From: Hyphomonas sp.
GTDB lineage: Bacteria; Pseudomonadota; Alphaproteobacteria; Caulobacterales; Hyphomonadaceae
Direction: 5' to 3'
Length of the DNA: 64,000 nucleotides
Assembly (NCBI RefSeq): GCF_016125515.1
Contig: NZ_WGLO01000010.1
Location: 124,001-188,000 of the forward strand
Every line of letters starts with the position of its first letter. The stretch's first letter is position 1. The notes beneath the pieces were generated by a model, which was not told the origin of the DNA, made no database searches, and saw only the letters and a list, made by a program, of their open reading frames with translations. Both the position numbers and the translations under genes were made by a program. This document shows, in pieces, positions 17,910 to 28,915 of the stretch.

Positions 17910-18245
17910 CTAAGCCTTCTTCACAAACTCGGACTTCAGTCCCATCGCGCCGATGCCGTCGATCTTGCAGTCAATGTCGTGGTCGCCGTCCACCAAGCGG
18001 ATGTTCTTCGCCTTGGTGCCGCGCTTCACCACCAATGAGCTACCCTTCACCTTCAGGTCCTTGATCACCGTGACGGTGTCGCCATCGGCCAGCGGATTGC
18101 CCACCGAATCCCGGATCACCTTCTCGCCCGCAGGGGCGCTGGCCGCCGCCGCCCATTCATGCCCGCACTCCGGACAGATAAACAGGGGGCCGTCCTCATA
18201 GGTGAGGACGGATTCGCATTCGGGGCAGGGTGGCAGGTCGGTCAT
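17910..18245 (-). CDS. yjdM: Zinc-ribbon protein of the PhnA/YjdM family
   Basis: A 111-residue protein with an N-terminal zinc ribbon (CPECESV ... CPECGHEW, four Cys) followed by the conserved PhnA domain ([28 protein letters not shown]). Despite the historical PhnA name it is not shown to act in phosphonate use; its function remains unclear. I used the internal ATG at 18243-18245 because the zinc ribbon follows immediately; the frame upstream lacks family residues. Confidence 0.9.
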   Translation of the reverse strand: MTDLPPCPECESVLTYEDGPLFICPECGHEWAAAASAPAGEKVIRDSVGNPLADGDTVTVIKDLKVKGSSLVVKRGTKAKNIRLVDGDHDIDCKIDGIGAMGLKSEFVKKA

Positions 18246-18285
18246 GCAGGCTGGCCTAACGGCCGCGCGGCCTACGCGCAAGGCC

Positions 18286-18720
18286 TCAGACCTTTGGCCG
18301 CAGGACCATCTGCGAGCAGCGGAACAGCGCCATCCGCTTGCCCTTCTCGCTGGTCACCTCGCAGTCCCACACCTGCGTCGAGCCGCCGATATGCACCGGC
18401 GTCGCCACCGCAAGCACGCGACCTTCCAGCGCGGTCGAAAAGAAGTTGGTCTTCAATTCGATCGTCGTGAAGCCCGTCGCGCCGTCTTTGATATTGGCGA
18501 CCGTGCCATAGCCGCAAAGGGAGTCGGCAAGCGTCACGAGACCGCCGGCGTGGAGGAAGCCGTTCGGCGCATGATGATGTGGCCGGATGTCGAAATACGC
18601 CTCGAACCGGTCGCGCGCGGCATGGGTCACCACTATGCCGATATGGCCAGGCAAGGCTCCGGCGCCACGTGTGTTGAACCGCTCCGGCGTCAGCTCGCTG
18701 TCAGGCAAAGTATAGGTCAT
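18286..18720 (-). CDS. PaaI-family hotdog-fold thioesterase
   Basis: A 144-residue hotdog domain protein predicted to hydrolyse acyl-CoA thioesters. The PaaI-type active-site segment is visible as [22 protein letters not shown], with the expected Asp, and the strand [15 protein letters not shown] follows. The start is the ATG at 18718-18720, preceded by a GGAG ribosome site about 9 bases upstream. Substrate unknown. It is 40 bases upstream of the yjdM gene on the same strand. Confidence 0.88.
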   Translation of the reverse strand: MTYTLPDSELTPERFNTRGAGALPGHIGIVVTHAARDRFEAYFDIRPHHHAPNGFLHAGGLVTLADSLCGYGTVANIKDGATGFTTIELKTNFFSTALEGRVLAVATPVHIGGSTQVWDCEVTSEKGKRMALFRCSQMVLRPKV

Positions 18721-18815
18721 CGGCAAACTCCGTTCTTTTTCAGAACTTACGTTCGCCGTGTTCCGCAGACAAGCCTGACGCCGCGCAATGTTCCAGCAAC
18801 GTCAATTGAGGCGCG

Positions 18816-20102
18816 CTATTCCGCCGCCCGCGCTGCGTCCCGGCGGTAATTCTTCGTCGCCATCAGGAGGCAGACGATGCTGGCCAGGTTGAACAGCAGG
18901 ATCAGTTCCAGCGACCGGGCTAGTGGGTGTGCCGCGCCGGTGGACGCAAAATGATCCGACAGCAGGCCCGCGATCCAAGGACCGCAGCCGATGCCGATCA
19001 GCGTCAGGCAGAACAGCATGAACGCCGACGCGAACGACCGCATACGGAGCTTCACCAGTTCCTGCGAGGCGGTATAGGCCACGCTCGCATAGATCAGGCC
19101 GATGAAGCTTGGCACCACGTTCCACGCATAGGCCATCTCCACGTTCGGCGCGCGCAGGAACATCCAGGCAAAGGGCAGGGCGATCGCCGCGCAGATCGCA
19201 ATGATCAGCGGCCGCCAACGCAGGTCTTTCTTCGACAGCGTGTCACACACTCGGCCCAGAACAACCGCGCCGATACTGCCGACACCGCCAATCAGCACGC
19301 CCAGCGGCAGCGACACCTGGCCCGGCGAAAGTCCATAGGTGCGCTGCAGGTGGCTGGAGGTGAACACGAGGAAGGCGTTCGCCGAGATGCAGATCAAGAG
19401 GCAGCCCGCCAGCAGCCAGAGGTAAGACGACTGGCCGAATACGAACTTCACGGTCTCCGCCAACGTTGGCGCCGGTCCGTCATCCTTGCGCTGGTCCGCC
19501 AGTCCGCGCACCGGCTCAGGAATGGCAAAGCGGACCGTCAGGGCAAGGAGCAATCCCGGAATACCCGCCACGAAGAAAGCCGCCCGCCAGCCCCAGAGTT
19601 CGTACACATAGCCGCCCAGTGCAAAGCCGGCCATGATGCCGAGGCCTATACCGCTGGTATAGACGCCGAGCGCTGTGGCGCGTTCCTGCGGCGGATAGAG
19701 ATCGGCAATCATCGAGGTCGCCGGCGGCGTGCCGCCCGCTTCCCCCACGCCGACGCCCATCCGCGCCAGCAGGAGGTGCCAGAACGTCTGCGCCAGGCCG
19801 CACAGCGCCGTCATCGCAGACCAGATCGTCAGCGCCAGAGCGATGATGTTGCGCCGGTTGCCACGGTCCGCCCACATCGCGACTGGAATGCCGAGCGTTG
19901 CATAGAAGGCCGCGAAGGCGAGCCCGGTCAGCATGCCCAGCTGGCTGTCCTGCAATCCGAGTTCGTTCTTGATCGGCTCCAGCAGGATCACCAGAATCTG
20001 CCGGTCCACATGGTTGAACGTATAGGTCAGCGTCAGCACCGCCAGCACCCAGGCCCGGCCGGAAATCTTCGGCGCCGCAGTCGGAATCGTTGTTGAGATC
20101 AT
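18816..20102 (-). CDS. MFS transporter (spinster-like / sugar-phosphate or aromatic-acid type)
   Basis: A 428-residue, 12-helix major facilitator. It begins MISTTIPTAAPKISGRAWVLA and shows the Caulobacterales and sphingomonad spinster-type signature YTFNHVDRQILVILLEPIKNELGL, plus the DRGNRRN loop. The start ATG at 20100-20102 overlaps the stop of the upstream alpha/beta hydrolase gene by 4 bases, so the two are translationally coupled. Such transporters are often encoded beside TonB-dependent receptors and hydrolases. The substrate is unknown; context suggests an ester or amide product released by the hydrolase. See the operator motifs upstream. Confidence 0.87.
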   Translation of the reverse strand: MISTTIPTAAPKISGRAWVLAVLTLTYTFNHVDRQILVILLEPIKNELGLQDSQLGMLTGLAFAAFYATLGIPVAMWADRGNRRNIIALALTIWSAMTALCGLAQTFWHLLLARMGVGVGEAGGTPPATSMIADLYPPQERATALGVYTSGIGLGIMAGFALGGYVYELWGWRAAFFVAGIPGLLLALTVRFAIPEPVRGLADQRKDDGPAPTLAETVKFVFGQSSYLWLLAGCLLICISANAFLVFTSSHLQRTYGLSPGQVSLPLGVLIGGVGSIGAVVLGRVCDTLSKKDLRWRPLIIAICAAIALPFAWMFLRAPNVEMAYAWNVVPSFIGLIYASVAYTASQELVKLRMRSFASAFMLFCLTLIGIGCGPWIAGLLSDHFASTGAAHPLARSLELILLFNLASIVCLLMATKNYRRDAARAAE

Positions 20103-20974
20103 GCCTTGGTCTCCAGGCGTGTGAGGAATTCGGGGAGGGCGGCAACCGCCTCCGGCTCGTCGAGGATCGGCGCATGGCCGACGCGCGGCACGGTCACGAG
20201 CTTCGCGTCCGGATGCCGGCGCACCATCTCGCGTGCCGTCTTGTCGGATAGCAGATCGGAAATCCCGCCGCGCACCACCAGCAGCGGCGCCTTCTTCAGG
20301 CTTGCGAACAGGCGCCACAGCGCAAAGTGCGCCAGGACGCCCGGCTTCACCTTGCCCAGTCCACGCGCAATGTTCGGGTCATAGTCCAGCACTACCTGAC
20401 CATCGGGCAGTTCGCGATAGGTGCGCCGCGCGAAGTCCATCCAGCGCGCCTCCGGCATGTCGGGGAAGGCCGCGCCCTGGATGGTTTTCACGGCCTCGGC
20501 GGCGCTCTCCCATCCGGTCACCGGGCGAACCTTGCCAGCATAGCCGGCGATGCGCGTGATCCCGGTTTTCTCGACGACCGGGCCGACATCATTCAGCACC
20601 ACGCCGGCGATCCTCTCAGGCATCTGTCGCATCATCAGCAGCGAGATCAGGCCACCCATGGATGTGCCGACCAGCGCCACGCGGGTCAGGCCCAGCTGGT
20701 CAAGCAGGCGGCGCATGTCCTTGGCATAAACGCGCGGATCGTAATTGTCGGGGTTCGGGTCATGCGCCGAGCGTCCACGCCCGCGCACGTCCACCGCTAT
20801 GAAGCGGAACGACCGGGGCAAGGCGGCGATCATCGGTTCGAAATCCTGATGGTTACGCGTCAGGCCATGCAGGCACAGCACGGTCAGTTTCGCGGTCCCG
20901 GGACCATAGGCTCGCGCGTAGAGAGAAAGGCCGTCCTCAGACGTCCAGTGTATGTCCTCTGCCTCAAGGTTCAT
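20099..20974 (-). CDS. Alpha/beta hydrolase
   Basis: A 291-residue alpha/beta-fold hydrolase. The oxyanion HGLTRNHQDFEP and DVRGRGRS precede the nucleophile elbow GTSMGG (Ser), and the catalytic His is in VGHAPILDEPE near the C-terminus. The start is the ATG at 20972-20974, with a strong GGGAGAGAG ribosome site. It is the first gene of a two-gene operon with the MFS transporter and faces the tetR gene. A TCAAC-N4-GTTGA palindrome lies 40 bases upstream. Specificity unknown; esterase, lactonase or carbon-carbon hydrolase are all possible. Confidence 0.88.
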   Translation of the reverse strand: MNLEAEDIHWTSEDGLSLYARAYGPGTAKLTVLCLHGLTRNHQDFEPMIAALPRSFRFIAVDVRGRGRSAHDPNPDNYDPRVYAKDMRRLLDQLGLTRVALVGTSMGGLISLLMMRQMPERIAGVVLNDVGPVVEKTGITRIAGYAGKVRPVTGWESAAEAVKTIQGAAFPDMPEARWMDFARRTYRELPDGQVVLDYDPNIARGLGKVKPGVLAHFALWRLFASLKKAPLLVVRGGISDLLSDKTAREMVRRHPDAKLVTVPRVGHAPILDEPEAVAALPEFLTRLETKA

Positions 20975-21013
20975 CGCATCTCTCTCCCTGGCTCCGGACA
21001 CTTCCGGTCCGTT

Positions 21014-21027
21014 TCAACGCCTGTTGA
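21014..21027. promoter_or_regulatory. Putative TetR operator 1 (TCAAC-N4-GTTGA)
   Basis: Inverted repeat TCAAC-GCCT-GTTGA between the divergent hydrolase and tetR genes. The same half-sites and spacer recur twice in the TonB-dependent receptor promoter at 24344-24357 and 24364-24377. The position, 40 bases upstream of the hydrolase start, suits a repressor site. Assignment to the adjacent TetR protein is inference from proximity and symmetry. Confidence 0.6.
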
Positions 21028-21138
21028 GGACTTTGCAGGAAACGAACAATCGTGCAAGCTTCTGAAGCCCAGCCTACTTTGACTCTCCGGCCTGCAAGGG
21101 TCCATAACACCCACAAGAACAATTATGAGGATACGCCT

Positions 21139-21846
21139 CTGAGCGCTCGCAAGCCCCCCACGCCGCCCAAGACAGATCGGGCTGCCGCGATCCTCGATGC
21201 TGCCGAAGCCGAATTCAGCGCTCATGGTTTCGACGGCGTCACGCTGCGCACCATCGCCAAGCGAGCGGGCGTCGATGTCGCGCTGCCGCACTATTACTTC
21301 GACTCGAAGGACAATCTCTTCGTCGCGGTCTTCGACCGGCGTGCGAAGATGCTGAACGACTGGCGCGAAGAGGCGCTGATTGCGGCCATCGATGCCGCCC
21401 GGCCAAAGGCGCCCACCGTAGAAGCCATCGTGCGGGCCTATCTGGAGCCGCTGCTGAAAGGCCCGCACCTCGCCGAGCCGGGCTGGAAATACTATTACGC
21501 CCTCGTCGCCTACGTGAACAACGCGCCGGGCTGGGGCGGCCGGCTGATGGGTGAGCATTTCGATCCGCTCATCCGCAAGTTCCTGGATGCCTTGCGCCTC
21601 GCGATTCCCGGCATCGATCCGAAGGATCTCTACTGGGGCTATCATTGCTTCTCCGGCGCGCTCACGCTGGCCCTCGCCCAGACGGGCCGTATCGACAAGC
21701 TTTCGGGCGGCTTCGTGCGGTCTGAAGATCTCGCAGACGCCTGTGAGCATATGGTGCCCTTCATCACCGCCGGTTTCGAGGCGGCTAAGAAAGCCGTTCC
21801 GCCGGCCCGTGCCAAGGCCGCGCGCGTCAAAAGCTCAGCCCACTGA
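21139..21846 (+). CDS. TetR/AcrR family transcriptional regulator
   Basis: A regulator of about 235 residues with an N-terminal HTH (AAAILDAAEAEFSAHGFDGVTLRTIAKRAGVDVALPHYYF) and a C-terminal ligand-binding domain resembling the CecR/YbiH group. The family-like N-terminus SARKPPTPPKTDR follows a CTG at 21139 that has a GAGGA ribosome site 8 bases upstream, so I place the start there. A GTG at 21052 would add 29 residues that do not look like a TetR N-terminus. A 5-codon minigene (ATG at 21125, stop at 21140) ends over the CTG and could be coupled to it. It is divergent from the hydrolase-MFS operon and probably controls it. Confidence 0.85.
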   Translation: MSARKPPTPPKTDRAAAILDAAEAEFSAHGFDGVTLRTIAKRAGVDVALPHYYFDSKDNLFVAVFDRRAKMLNDWREEALIAAIDAARPKAPTVEAIVRAYLEPLLKGPHLAEPGWKYYYALVAYVNNAPGWGGRLMGEHFDPLIRKFLDALRLAIPGIDPKDLYWGYHCFSGALTLALAQTGRIDKLSGGFVRSEDLADACEHMVPFITAGFEAAKKAVPPARAKAARVKSSAH

Positions 21847-21865
21847 TCGCACCTTCCACGCCAAG

Positions 21866-21885
21866 AAAAAGGGGCGACGCCCCTT
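21866..21885 (-). terminator. Intrinsic terminator downstream of the TonB-dependent receptor gene
   Basis: On the minus strand, AAGGGGC-GTC-GCCCCTT is followed by a T run (the A run 21866-21870 on plus). It lies between convergent tetR and receptor genes. A second hairpin, GGTCCTGCC (21916-21924) paired with GGCAGGACC (21933-21941), is nearby without a clear T run. Confidence 0.65.
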
Positions 21886-21965
21886 GGACACCGCCCCAGT
21901 CTTGAGGCTCCCGGCGGTCCTGCCACTGTTGCGGCAGGACCTGGGAGGAAACGCGCCAGGCGCCC

Positions 21966-24302
<2,337 letters not shown>

Positions 24303-24341
24303 TGATTGTCCTCCCGGGACTCGTGTGTGAGCTTTTATGTG

Positions 24342-24359
24342 CCTCAACATATGTTGAGG
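24342..24359. promoter_or_regulatory. Putative TetR operator 2, perfect 18-base palindrome
   Basis: CCTCAACATATGTTGAGG is an exact 18-base palindrome lying 40 bases upstream of the receptor start. Its core TCAAC-ATAT-GTTGA matches the site at 21014-21027. Its centre is 20 bases, about two helical turns, from that of operator 3, which would allow two dimers to bind the same face. Confidence 0.65.
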
Positions 24360-24381
24360 ATTTTCAACAGTCGTTGAAAAT
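24360..24381. promoter_or_regulatory. Putative TetR operator 3
   Basis: A perfect inverted repeat, ATTTTCAAC (24360-24368) and GTTGAAAAT (24373-24381) around a 4-base spacer AGTC. The core TCAAC-AGTC-GTTGA matches operators 1 and 2. Confidence 0.65.
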
Positions 24382-24545
24382 GCACAGGTCTTCTGTGCTG
24401 TCAATTGTTCCCGCCTCAGGGACGAAATCCTTCCGGCGGGCGTTGCATTCGGGAGACAGGTCACCGCCTCTGCCCTGTTGCAGGGAGGGGGGCAGACCGC
24501 TATAGGCCCCCCAAATCCCACAACCCAATCAGTCAGGAAGCCCCC

Positions 24546-24968
24546 ATGGCCGCGCAGCGCACCTTTTCCATCATCAAGCCGGACGCCACCGAGCGTAACC
24601 TTACCGGCGCCATTAACGCTGTTATCGAGAAGGCCGGCCTGCGCATCATCGGCCAGCGCCGCATCCAGATGACCACCGCCCAGGCCGAGCGCTTCTACGG
24701 CGTGCACCGCGAGCGCCCCTTCTTCCGCGAACTTGTTGACTTCATGACCTCGGGACCGGTCGTCGTTCAGGTCCTTTCCGGCGACGACGCGGTCGCGAAA
24801 TACCGCGAAGTGATGGGCGCCACCAACCCGGCCGACGCCGCCGAAGGCACCATCCGCAAGCTCTTCGCCAAGTCGATCGGCGAAAACTCGGTCCACGGTT
24901 CGGACTCGGCCGAGAATGCCGAAATCGAGATCGCTCAGTTCTTCTCAGAAGCCGACATCGCCGGCTGA
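24546..24968 (+). CDS. ndk: Nucleoside diphosphate kinase
   Basis: A 140-residue enzyme that transfers the gamma phosphate from ATP to NDPs through a phosphohistidine. The family signature NSVHGSDS contains the active His, near residue 117, and [13 protein letters not shown] opens the fold. The ribosome site AGGAAG precedes the ATG at 24546. A strong terminator follows at 24992. It is divergent from the receptor gene and appears monocistronic. Confidence 0.97.
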   Translation: MAAQRTFSIIKPDATERNLTGAINAVIEKAGLRIIGQRRIQMTTAQAERFYGVHRERPFFRELVDFMTSGPVVVQVLSGDDAVAKYREVMGATNPADAAEGTIRKLFAKSIGENSVHGSDSAENAEIEIAQFFSEADIAG

Positions 24969-24991
24969 GCCCATCTGCTCCCATTCCAGAC

Positions 24992-25024
24992 AAAAGCCGG
25001 CCGGGTCCCCCAGCCGGCTTTTTT
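24992..25024 (+). terminator. Intrinsic terminator of ndk
   Basis: AAAAGCCGGC paired with GCCGGCTTTT around an 11-base loop, followed by further T residues. It begins 24 bases after the ndk stop. Confidence 0.85.
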
Positions 25025-25199
25025 ATGCCCGCTTGAACTTAACCCCTGCCGCTCATCCCGGCGAACACAAAAGCCCGGACCCAGACTTGAGCCAAGCCCG
25101 TCCTTCCGGCTTTCGCCGAGATGAGCGGAGGTTCGAAAACTCGAGCACCCTGAAAACACCGACCAGAACCGAACCCAGCGTCCGGGCGCCCGCGCAGCG
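25025..25199. other. Non-coding stretch between the ndk terminator and the epoxide hydrolase stop
   Basis: 175 bases with no reading frame I would defend and no repeat or RNA fold that stood out. Open frames crossing it have no ribosome site or family features. Likely 3' untranslated and spacer sequence. Confidence 0.6.
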
Positions 25200-26366
25200 T
25201 CAAACCTCGCGCGCCCAGGCGCGCAGGTCTTCGACATAGATCTCCGGCACTTCCATCGCGGCGAAATGGCCGCCGCGCGGCATATCGGTCCAGCGGGTCA
25301 GGTTGTAGGTGCGCCGCACCCAGCTTTGCGGCGGCGCGAGGAGGTAGCGCTCGCCCGGATAACTGGCAAAGGCCGTCGGCGTCTCGCACCGTTCGCCCTC
25401 TGCAAGGGCATTCCCGCCCTCCTGGAACAACGCATTGTAATACCACACGCTGGTCGCAATCGCATCGTTCACCAGATAGAGCATCACATTGGTCAGGAGC
25501 TGGTCGCGCGTGTAGACATCGAGAAGTCCGCGTTCGGACAAATCGCTCCAGCCATGGAACTTCTCGAGGATCCATGCGGCCGTTCCCATCGGCGAATCCA
25601 TCAGCGCCATGGCCAGCGTCTGCGGCTTGGTCGCCTGTTGCATCAGGTAGGCGCCCTCGGCCTGCATCATGGCTTGCGCAGCCTGTGCCCAGGCGGCTTC
25701 CTCCGGGGTCTGAGGAAGGGCCGGCGTCGGTCTCAGCGCCATCATGTTGAGATGGATTGCCCGTGTGCCGCCCTTGCCATCCACGGTGCCATGGTTCTTG
25801 CCGAGCCAGGACGTGACCATCGAGCCCCAGTCGCCGCCTTGCGCCAGATAGGTCTCGTAGCCGAGCACGTCGCGCATCAGCTTGTCCCACAGCGTCGCCG
25901 TCGCGCGCTGGCCGAGCGGCGAGGCCGGCTTGCCGGAGAAGGCATAACCGGGCAGTGACGGAATCACGAGATCGAATGCGTCTTCCGGCCTTCCTCCGTA
26001 TTCCGATGGAAAGGCCAGCGGTCCGATAACCTGCCAGAACTCGTAGATGCTGCCGGGCCAGCCATGGGTGACCAGCAAGGGCCGCTTGCCCTTCGCCTCG
26101 CCGAGGACATGCACGAAATGGATGGATAGGCCGTCAACTTCTGCCGTGAAGTGCGGCCAGCGGTTCAGCTCGTCTTCGGCTTTACGCCAGTCATACGTGT
26201 CCAGCCAGTAGCGTTGGAGGTCCTGCATCACCGGTGTCGACATGCCATAGGCGAAGCCCTGCTCATTGGCCGGGGCAGGGAACCATCTGTACGCTTCGAC
26301 CCGTGCGCGGATGGCGGCGAGTTTTTCGTCGGGGATGTTGATGGTAAAAGGATGTGGTTGAGTCAT
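25200..26366 (-). CDS. Epoxide hydrolase (microsomal/juvenile-hormone type, EHN domain)
   Basis: A 388-residue enzyme with the N-terminal EHN lid domain (FTINIPDEKLAAIRARVEAYRWF, tied to the WPHFTAEV motif) and an alpha/beta core. The oxyanion HGWPGS, the nucleophile Asp in QGGDWGS and the His in MPRGGHFAAMEVPE are visible. It should open epoxides with water to give diols. The start ATG is at 26364-26366. Neighbours do not form an obvious pathway with it, though a CYP153-like P450 that could make epoxides from alkenes lies 8 kb away. Confidence 0.9.
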   Translation of the reverse strand: MTQPHPFTINIPDEKLAAIRARVEAYRWFPAPANEQGFAYGMSTPVMQDLQRYWLDTYDWRKAEDELNRWPHFTAEVDGLSIHFVHVLGEAKGKRPLLVTHGWPGSIYEFWQVIGPLAFPSEYGGRPEDAFDLVIPSLPGYAFSGKPASPLGQRATATLWDKLMRDVLGYETYLAQGGDWGSMVTSWLGKNHGTVDGKGGTRAIHLNMMALRPTPALPQTPEEAAWAQAAQAMMQAEGAYLMQQATKPQTLAMALMDSPMGTAAWILEKFHGWSDLSERGLLDVYTRDQLLTNVMLYLVNDAIATSVWYYNALFQEGGNALAEGERCETPTAFASYPGERYLLAPPQSWVRRTYNLTRWTDMPRGGHFAAMEVPEIYVEDLRAWAREV

Positions 26367-26414
26367 GGCGCGCAGTTTAGGCCGCTGCGATCCAAGCGCA
26401 ATCGTGCCCGTAGG

Positions 26415-27194
26415 TCAGGCCAGCTGGCGCTTCAGCAGATTCACGGCCGCCGAGAGAAACGCGCTGCGTGACGTGTCCGGTAGCAGATCGATCGCCTTGT
26501 GCGTCATGTCGGTCCGCGCGGTATTCGCAAATGCCCACTCTGTGAGGCCTGCGATGTCCGGCACAGGTTTGTCTTCGCCGAGGTGTGTCTTTTCTGAAAG
26601 CAGATAGCGCGGCAAAGCTCCGCCAACGAGCAGGGCGTAGTGGGCTTCAATCGGCGCACAAGGCGTGATGAAGTCGACAAGCAGCGACGTCGTCTCGCCG
26701 GGTGTTGTGACAACCTGAATGCTTGTAATCGGCATCGGTTCGCCCGGCGTGCGAGCCACGACCCCGGCGATCTGTTTCATTGTTTGGGCCTGCCAGCCAT
26801 CTAGCCTGGTCGACAGGATCTCGATGGCTTCAGCCGGTCTGTTCAGGAACCACTCCGGCAGGAAGGCGTGCTGAAGTGCGTAGAAATCAGGTCGCGCCTT
26901 GGCGCGCACAGCCTGCGCGTTCGGAGGCGTGCCGGCATCCGGCAAGCTGATCGTCACCGAGCAGGATTTCTTGCAGCGGCTGCAATCGAGCGTCTGTCCA
27001 TACATCCAGACGGCGTCAGGCCGCTGCGCGGCTTTCACGAGTTCCGCCGCATTGGGGGGAAGCAGCCCGCCCGGCGTCAGCTCGGCGCCCGATGGGCAAA
27101 CCAAGGCCGACACGGCCTGTCGCGCCTGCTCTGCATTCTGAGCCACGATGGGGGCGAAAGCCGGAGCGGCGTTGCATTTCTTCTTGCCGAACAT
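26415..27194 (-). CDS. Hypothetical protein with Cys cluster
   Basis: A 259-residue protein I do not recognise. It begins MFGKKKCNAAPAFAP, has a Cys-x2-Cys-x3-Cys cluster (CSRCKKSC) near residues 70-78, and three other Cys residues spaced along it. There is no signal peptide or membrane helix. The pattern suggests metal or redox chemistry, but no catalytic motif is clear. A GAGG ribosome site precedes the ATG at 27192-27194. It lies between erpA and the epoxide hydrolase on the same strand, with 75- and 48-base gaps, so an operon with erpA is possible but not shown. Confidence 0.75.
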   Translation of the reverse strand: MFGKKKCNAAPAFAPIVAQNAEQARQAVSALVCPSGAELTPGGLLPPNAAELVKAAQRPDAVWMYGQTLDCSRCKKSCSVTISLPDAGTPPNAQAVRAKARPDFYALQHAFLPEWFLNRPAEAIEILSTRLDGWQAQTMKQIAGVVARTPGEPMPITSIQVVTTPGETTSLLVDFITPCAPIEAHYALLVGGALPRYLLSEKTHLGEDKPVPDIAGLTEWAFANTARTDMTHKAIDLLPDTSRSAFLSAAVNLLKRQLA

Positions 27195-27269
27195 AGCGAA
27201 GCCTCGATTACGGTTTTGTCACACACTACCGTGGCCGATGGCCGCCGCAATGGCGCCACTGCTGCGGGC

Positions 27270-27611
27270 TCAGACCGAAAAGCTGGTGCCGCAGCCGCAT
27301 CCCGATGTCGCATTCGGGTTCTTGATCTTGAAGGCTGCGCCGATCAGTTCGTTCGTGAAGTCGATCTCGGCGCCTTTCAGGAATTCGAGGCTCATCTCGT
27401 CGATCACTACCCGCGCGCCGTCGTGCTCGACCACGAGATCGTCTGGATTCGCCTCGGGGGCGAAATCGAACTTGTAGGAAAACCCGGAACAGCCCCCACC
27501 TTCGACGGAAACACGCAGGAATGCCGCGCCGTCCTGTTTGGCGAGAATCGCGTTAATCCGCTTCGCAGCCGAGGCTGTAAGGGTCACATCCGGGGTAGAA
27601 ACTTCGGTCAT
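27270..27611 (-). CDS. erpA: Iron-sulfur cluster insertion protein ErpA (A-type carrier)
   Basis: A 113-residue A-type carrier that hands iron-sulfur clusters to apo-enzymes. The three ligand cysteines are present: GGGCSGFSYKF and the C-terminal SGCGCG. Close to ErpA/IscA in length and layout; I prefer ErpA over IscA because there is no isc or suf gene beside it, which is inference. Divergent from dgt, with start codons 27 bases apart. Confidence 0.9.
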   Translation of the reverse strand: MTEVSTPDVTLTASAAKRINAILAKQDGAAFLRVSVEGGGCSGFSYKFDFAPEANPDDLVVEHDGARVVIDEMSLEFLKGAEIDFTNELIGAAFKIKNPNATSGCGCGTSFSV

Positions 27612-27638
27612 GGGCAGAACATAAGGACGAAACCGGCC

Positions 27639-28811
27639 ATGGAAAAGAGAGCCCCGTTCTCAACCCGGCACGAAGCGAGCCGCGGACGCTTCTTCGAGGA
27701 GGCGCCTTCTGCGACCCGCACGCCGTTCCAGCGGGATCGCGACCGCATTATCCATGCCACCGCTTTTCGCCGCCTGAAGCAGAAAACCCAGGTTTTCGTG
27801 GCCCATGAGGGGGATCATTTCCGCACAAGGCTGACCCATTCGCTGGAAGTGGCCCAGATTGCCCGCACGATTTCCCGCACGTTGGGCCTCGACGAGGACC
27901 TCGCCGAAACCCTCGCGCTCTGCCACGATCTCGGCCATCCGCCCTTCGGCCATGCCGGCGAAGACCAGCTCGACGCCTGCATGCGCCCTTATGACGGCTT
28001 CGACCACAACGCCCAGTCCTTGCGCATCGTGACCCGGCTGGAGCGGCGCTATCCGCAATTTGACGGGCTGAACCTGACCTGGGAGACCCTCGAAGGCCTG
28101 GTCAAGCATAACGGTCCGCTGACCGGTCCGGACACCTCGATCAACGACCTTCCGGCCGCCTTCCGGGACTTCCCGCATCTCGCTGCTCTGGAAATCGACC
28201 AGTTCGCCGGGCCCGAGGCCCAGGTGGCCGCCCTGTCGGACGACATCGCCTACAACAATCACGACATCGACGACGGCATCGCCGCCGGCCTGTTCACGGT
28301 CGAGGACCTGATGCCGCTGCCGGTCGTGGGGGATGTGTTCCGGGGTGTGCGGCTGGAATTTCCGGAAATCGACGACCGGATGGTCTCCTACGAGGCCGTG
28401 CGCCGCCTGATTGGCCTGTGGATAAATGACCTCGTCGGCGAGACCCGCGCCCGGGTGAAGCGGCACAAGCCGAAATCGGCCGCAGAGGTGAGGGCGATGG
28501 ACGCTCCCCTGATCGCCTTTTCGGACGCGCTGGAGGGGCCGCAACGGGCCCTGCGGAGCTTCCTGTATGCGCGGATGTACAAGCACTACAAGGTCAACCG
28601 GATGCGTTCGAAGGCCAAGCGGGTGCTGGAGGACCTGTTCGGTGTGTTCCTCACCGAACCGCAGACCCTGCCTCCGCCCTGGAGCGGATTGGCAATCCCT
28701 CTTCCGGAGGATCAGCGCGCCCGCGTCGTGTGCGATTATATCGCCGGGATGACCGACACGTACGCCCTTGAGGAACACCGCCGACTGTTCGATTCGCGCA
28801 GCCTCGTCTGA
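27639..28811 (+). CDS. dgt: Deoxyguanosinetriphosphate triphosphohydrolase-like protein (HD domain)
   Basis: A 390-residue HD-domain dNTPase that releases triphosphate from dNTPs. HD-superfamily metal residues are visible in HSLEVAQIARTI, LCHDLGHPPFGHAGE and the later DDIAYNNHDIDDG. The start is the ATG at 27639, with AGGAC 9 bases upstream. The same frame is open back to 26868, but that part is antisense to erpA and the hypothetical gene and should be ignored. Followed 104 bases later by the SPOR-domain gene. Adjacency to erpA is common in alphaproteobacteria. Confidence 0.94.
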   Translation: MEKRAPFSTRHEASRGRFFEEAPSATRTPFQRDRDRIIHATAFRRLKQKTQVFVAHEGDHFRTRLTHSLEVAQIARTISRTLGLDEDLAETLALCHDLGHPPFGHAGEDQLDACMRPYDGFDHNAQSLRIVTRLERRYPQFDGLNLTWETLEGLVKHNGPLTGPDTSINDLPAAFRDFPHLAALEIDQFAGPEAQVAALSDDIAYNNHDIDDGIAAGLFTVEDLMPLPVVGDVFRGVRLEFPEIDDRMVSYEAVRRLIGLWINDLVGETRARVKRHKPKSAAEVRAMDAPLIAFSDALEGPQRALRSFLYARMYKHYKVNRMRSKAKRVLEDLFGVFLTEPQTLPPPWSGLAIPLPEDQRARVVCDYIAGMTDTYALEEHRRLFDSRSLV

Positions 28812-28915
28812 CCTCTGAAAACACAGCGAAAACTGGCGAAATCGCCGGTCTTCAAGGCTCGTTAAGGAAACGGGCCTAGTTGTTAACCTCACGGATTCTA
28901 AGCAGGGAGCGACCC

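Noticed and set aside
24303-24896. N-terminal extension of the TonB-dependent receptor frame by 198 codons
   Set aside because: This stretch is antisense to ndk and lies upstream of a good ATG with ribosome site and signal peptide.
26868-27638. 257-codon upstream extension of the dgt reading frame
   Set aside because: It is antisense to the Cys-rich hypothetical gene and erpA, and a ribosome site directs the ATG at 27639.
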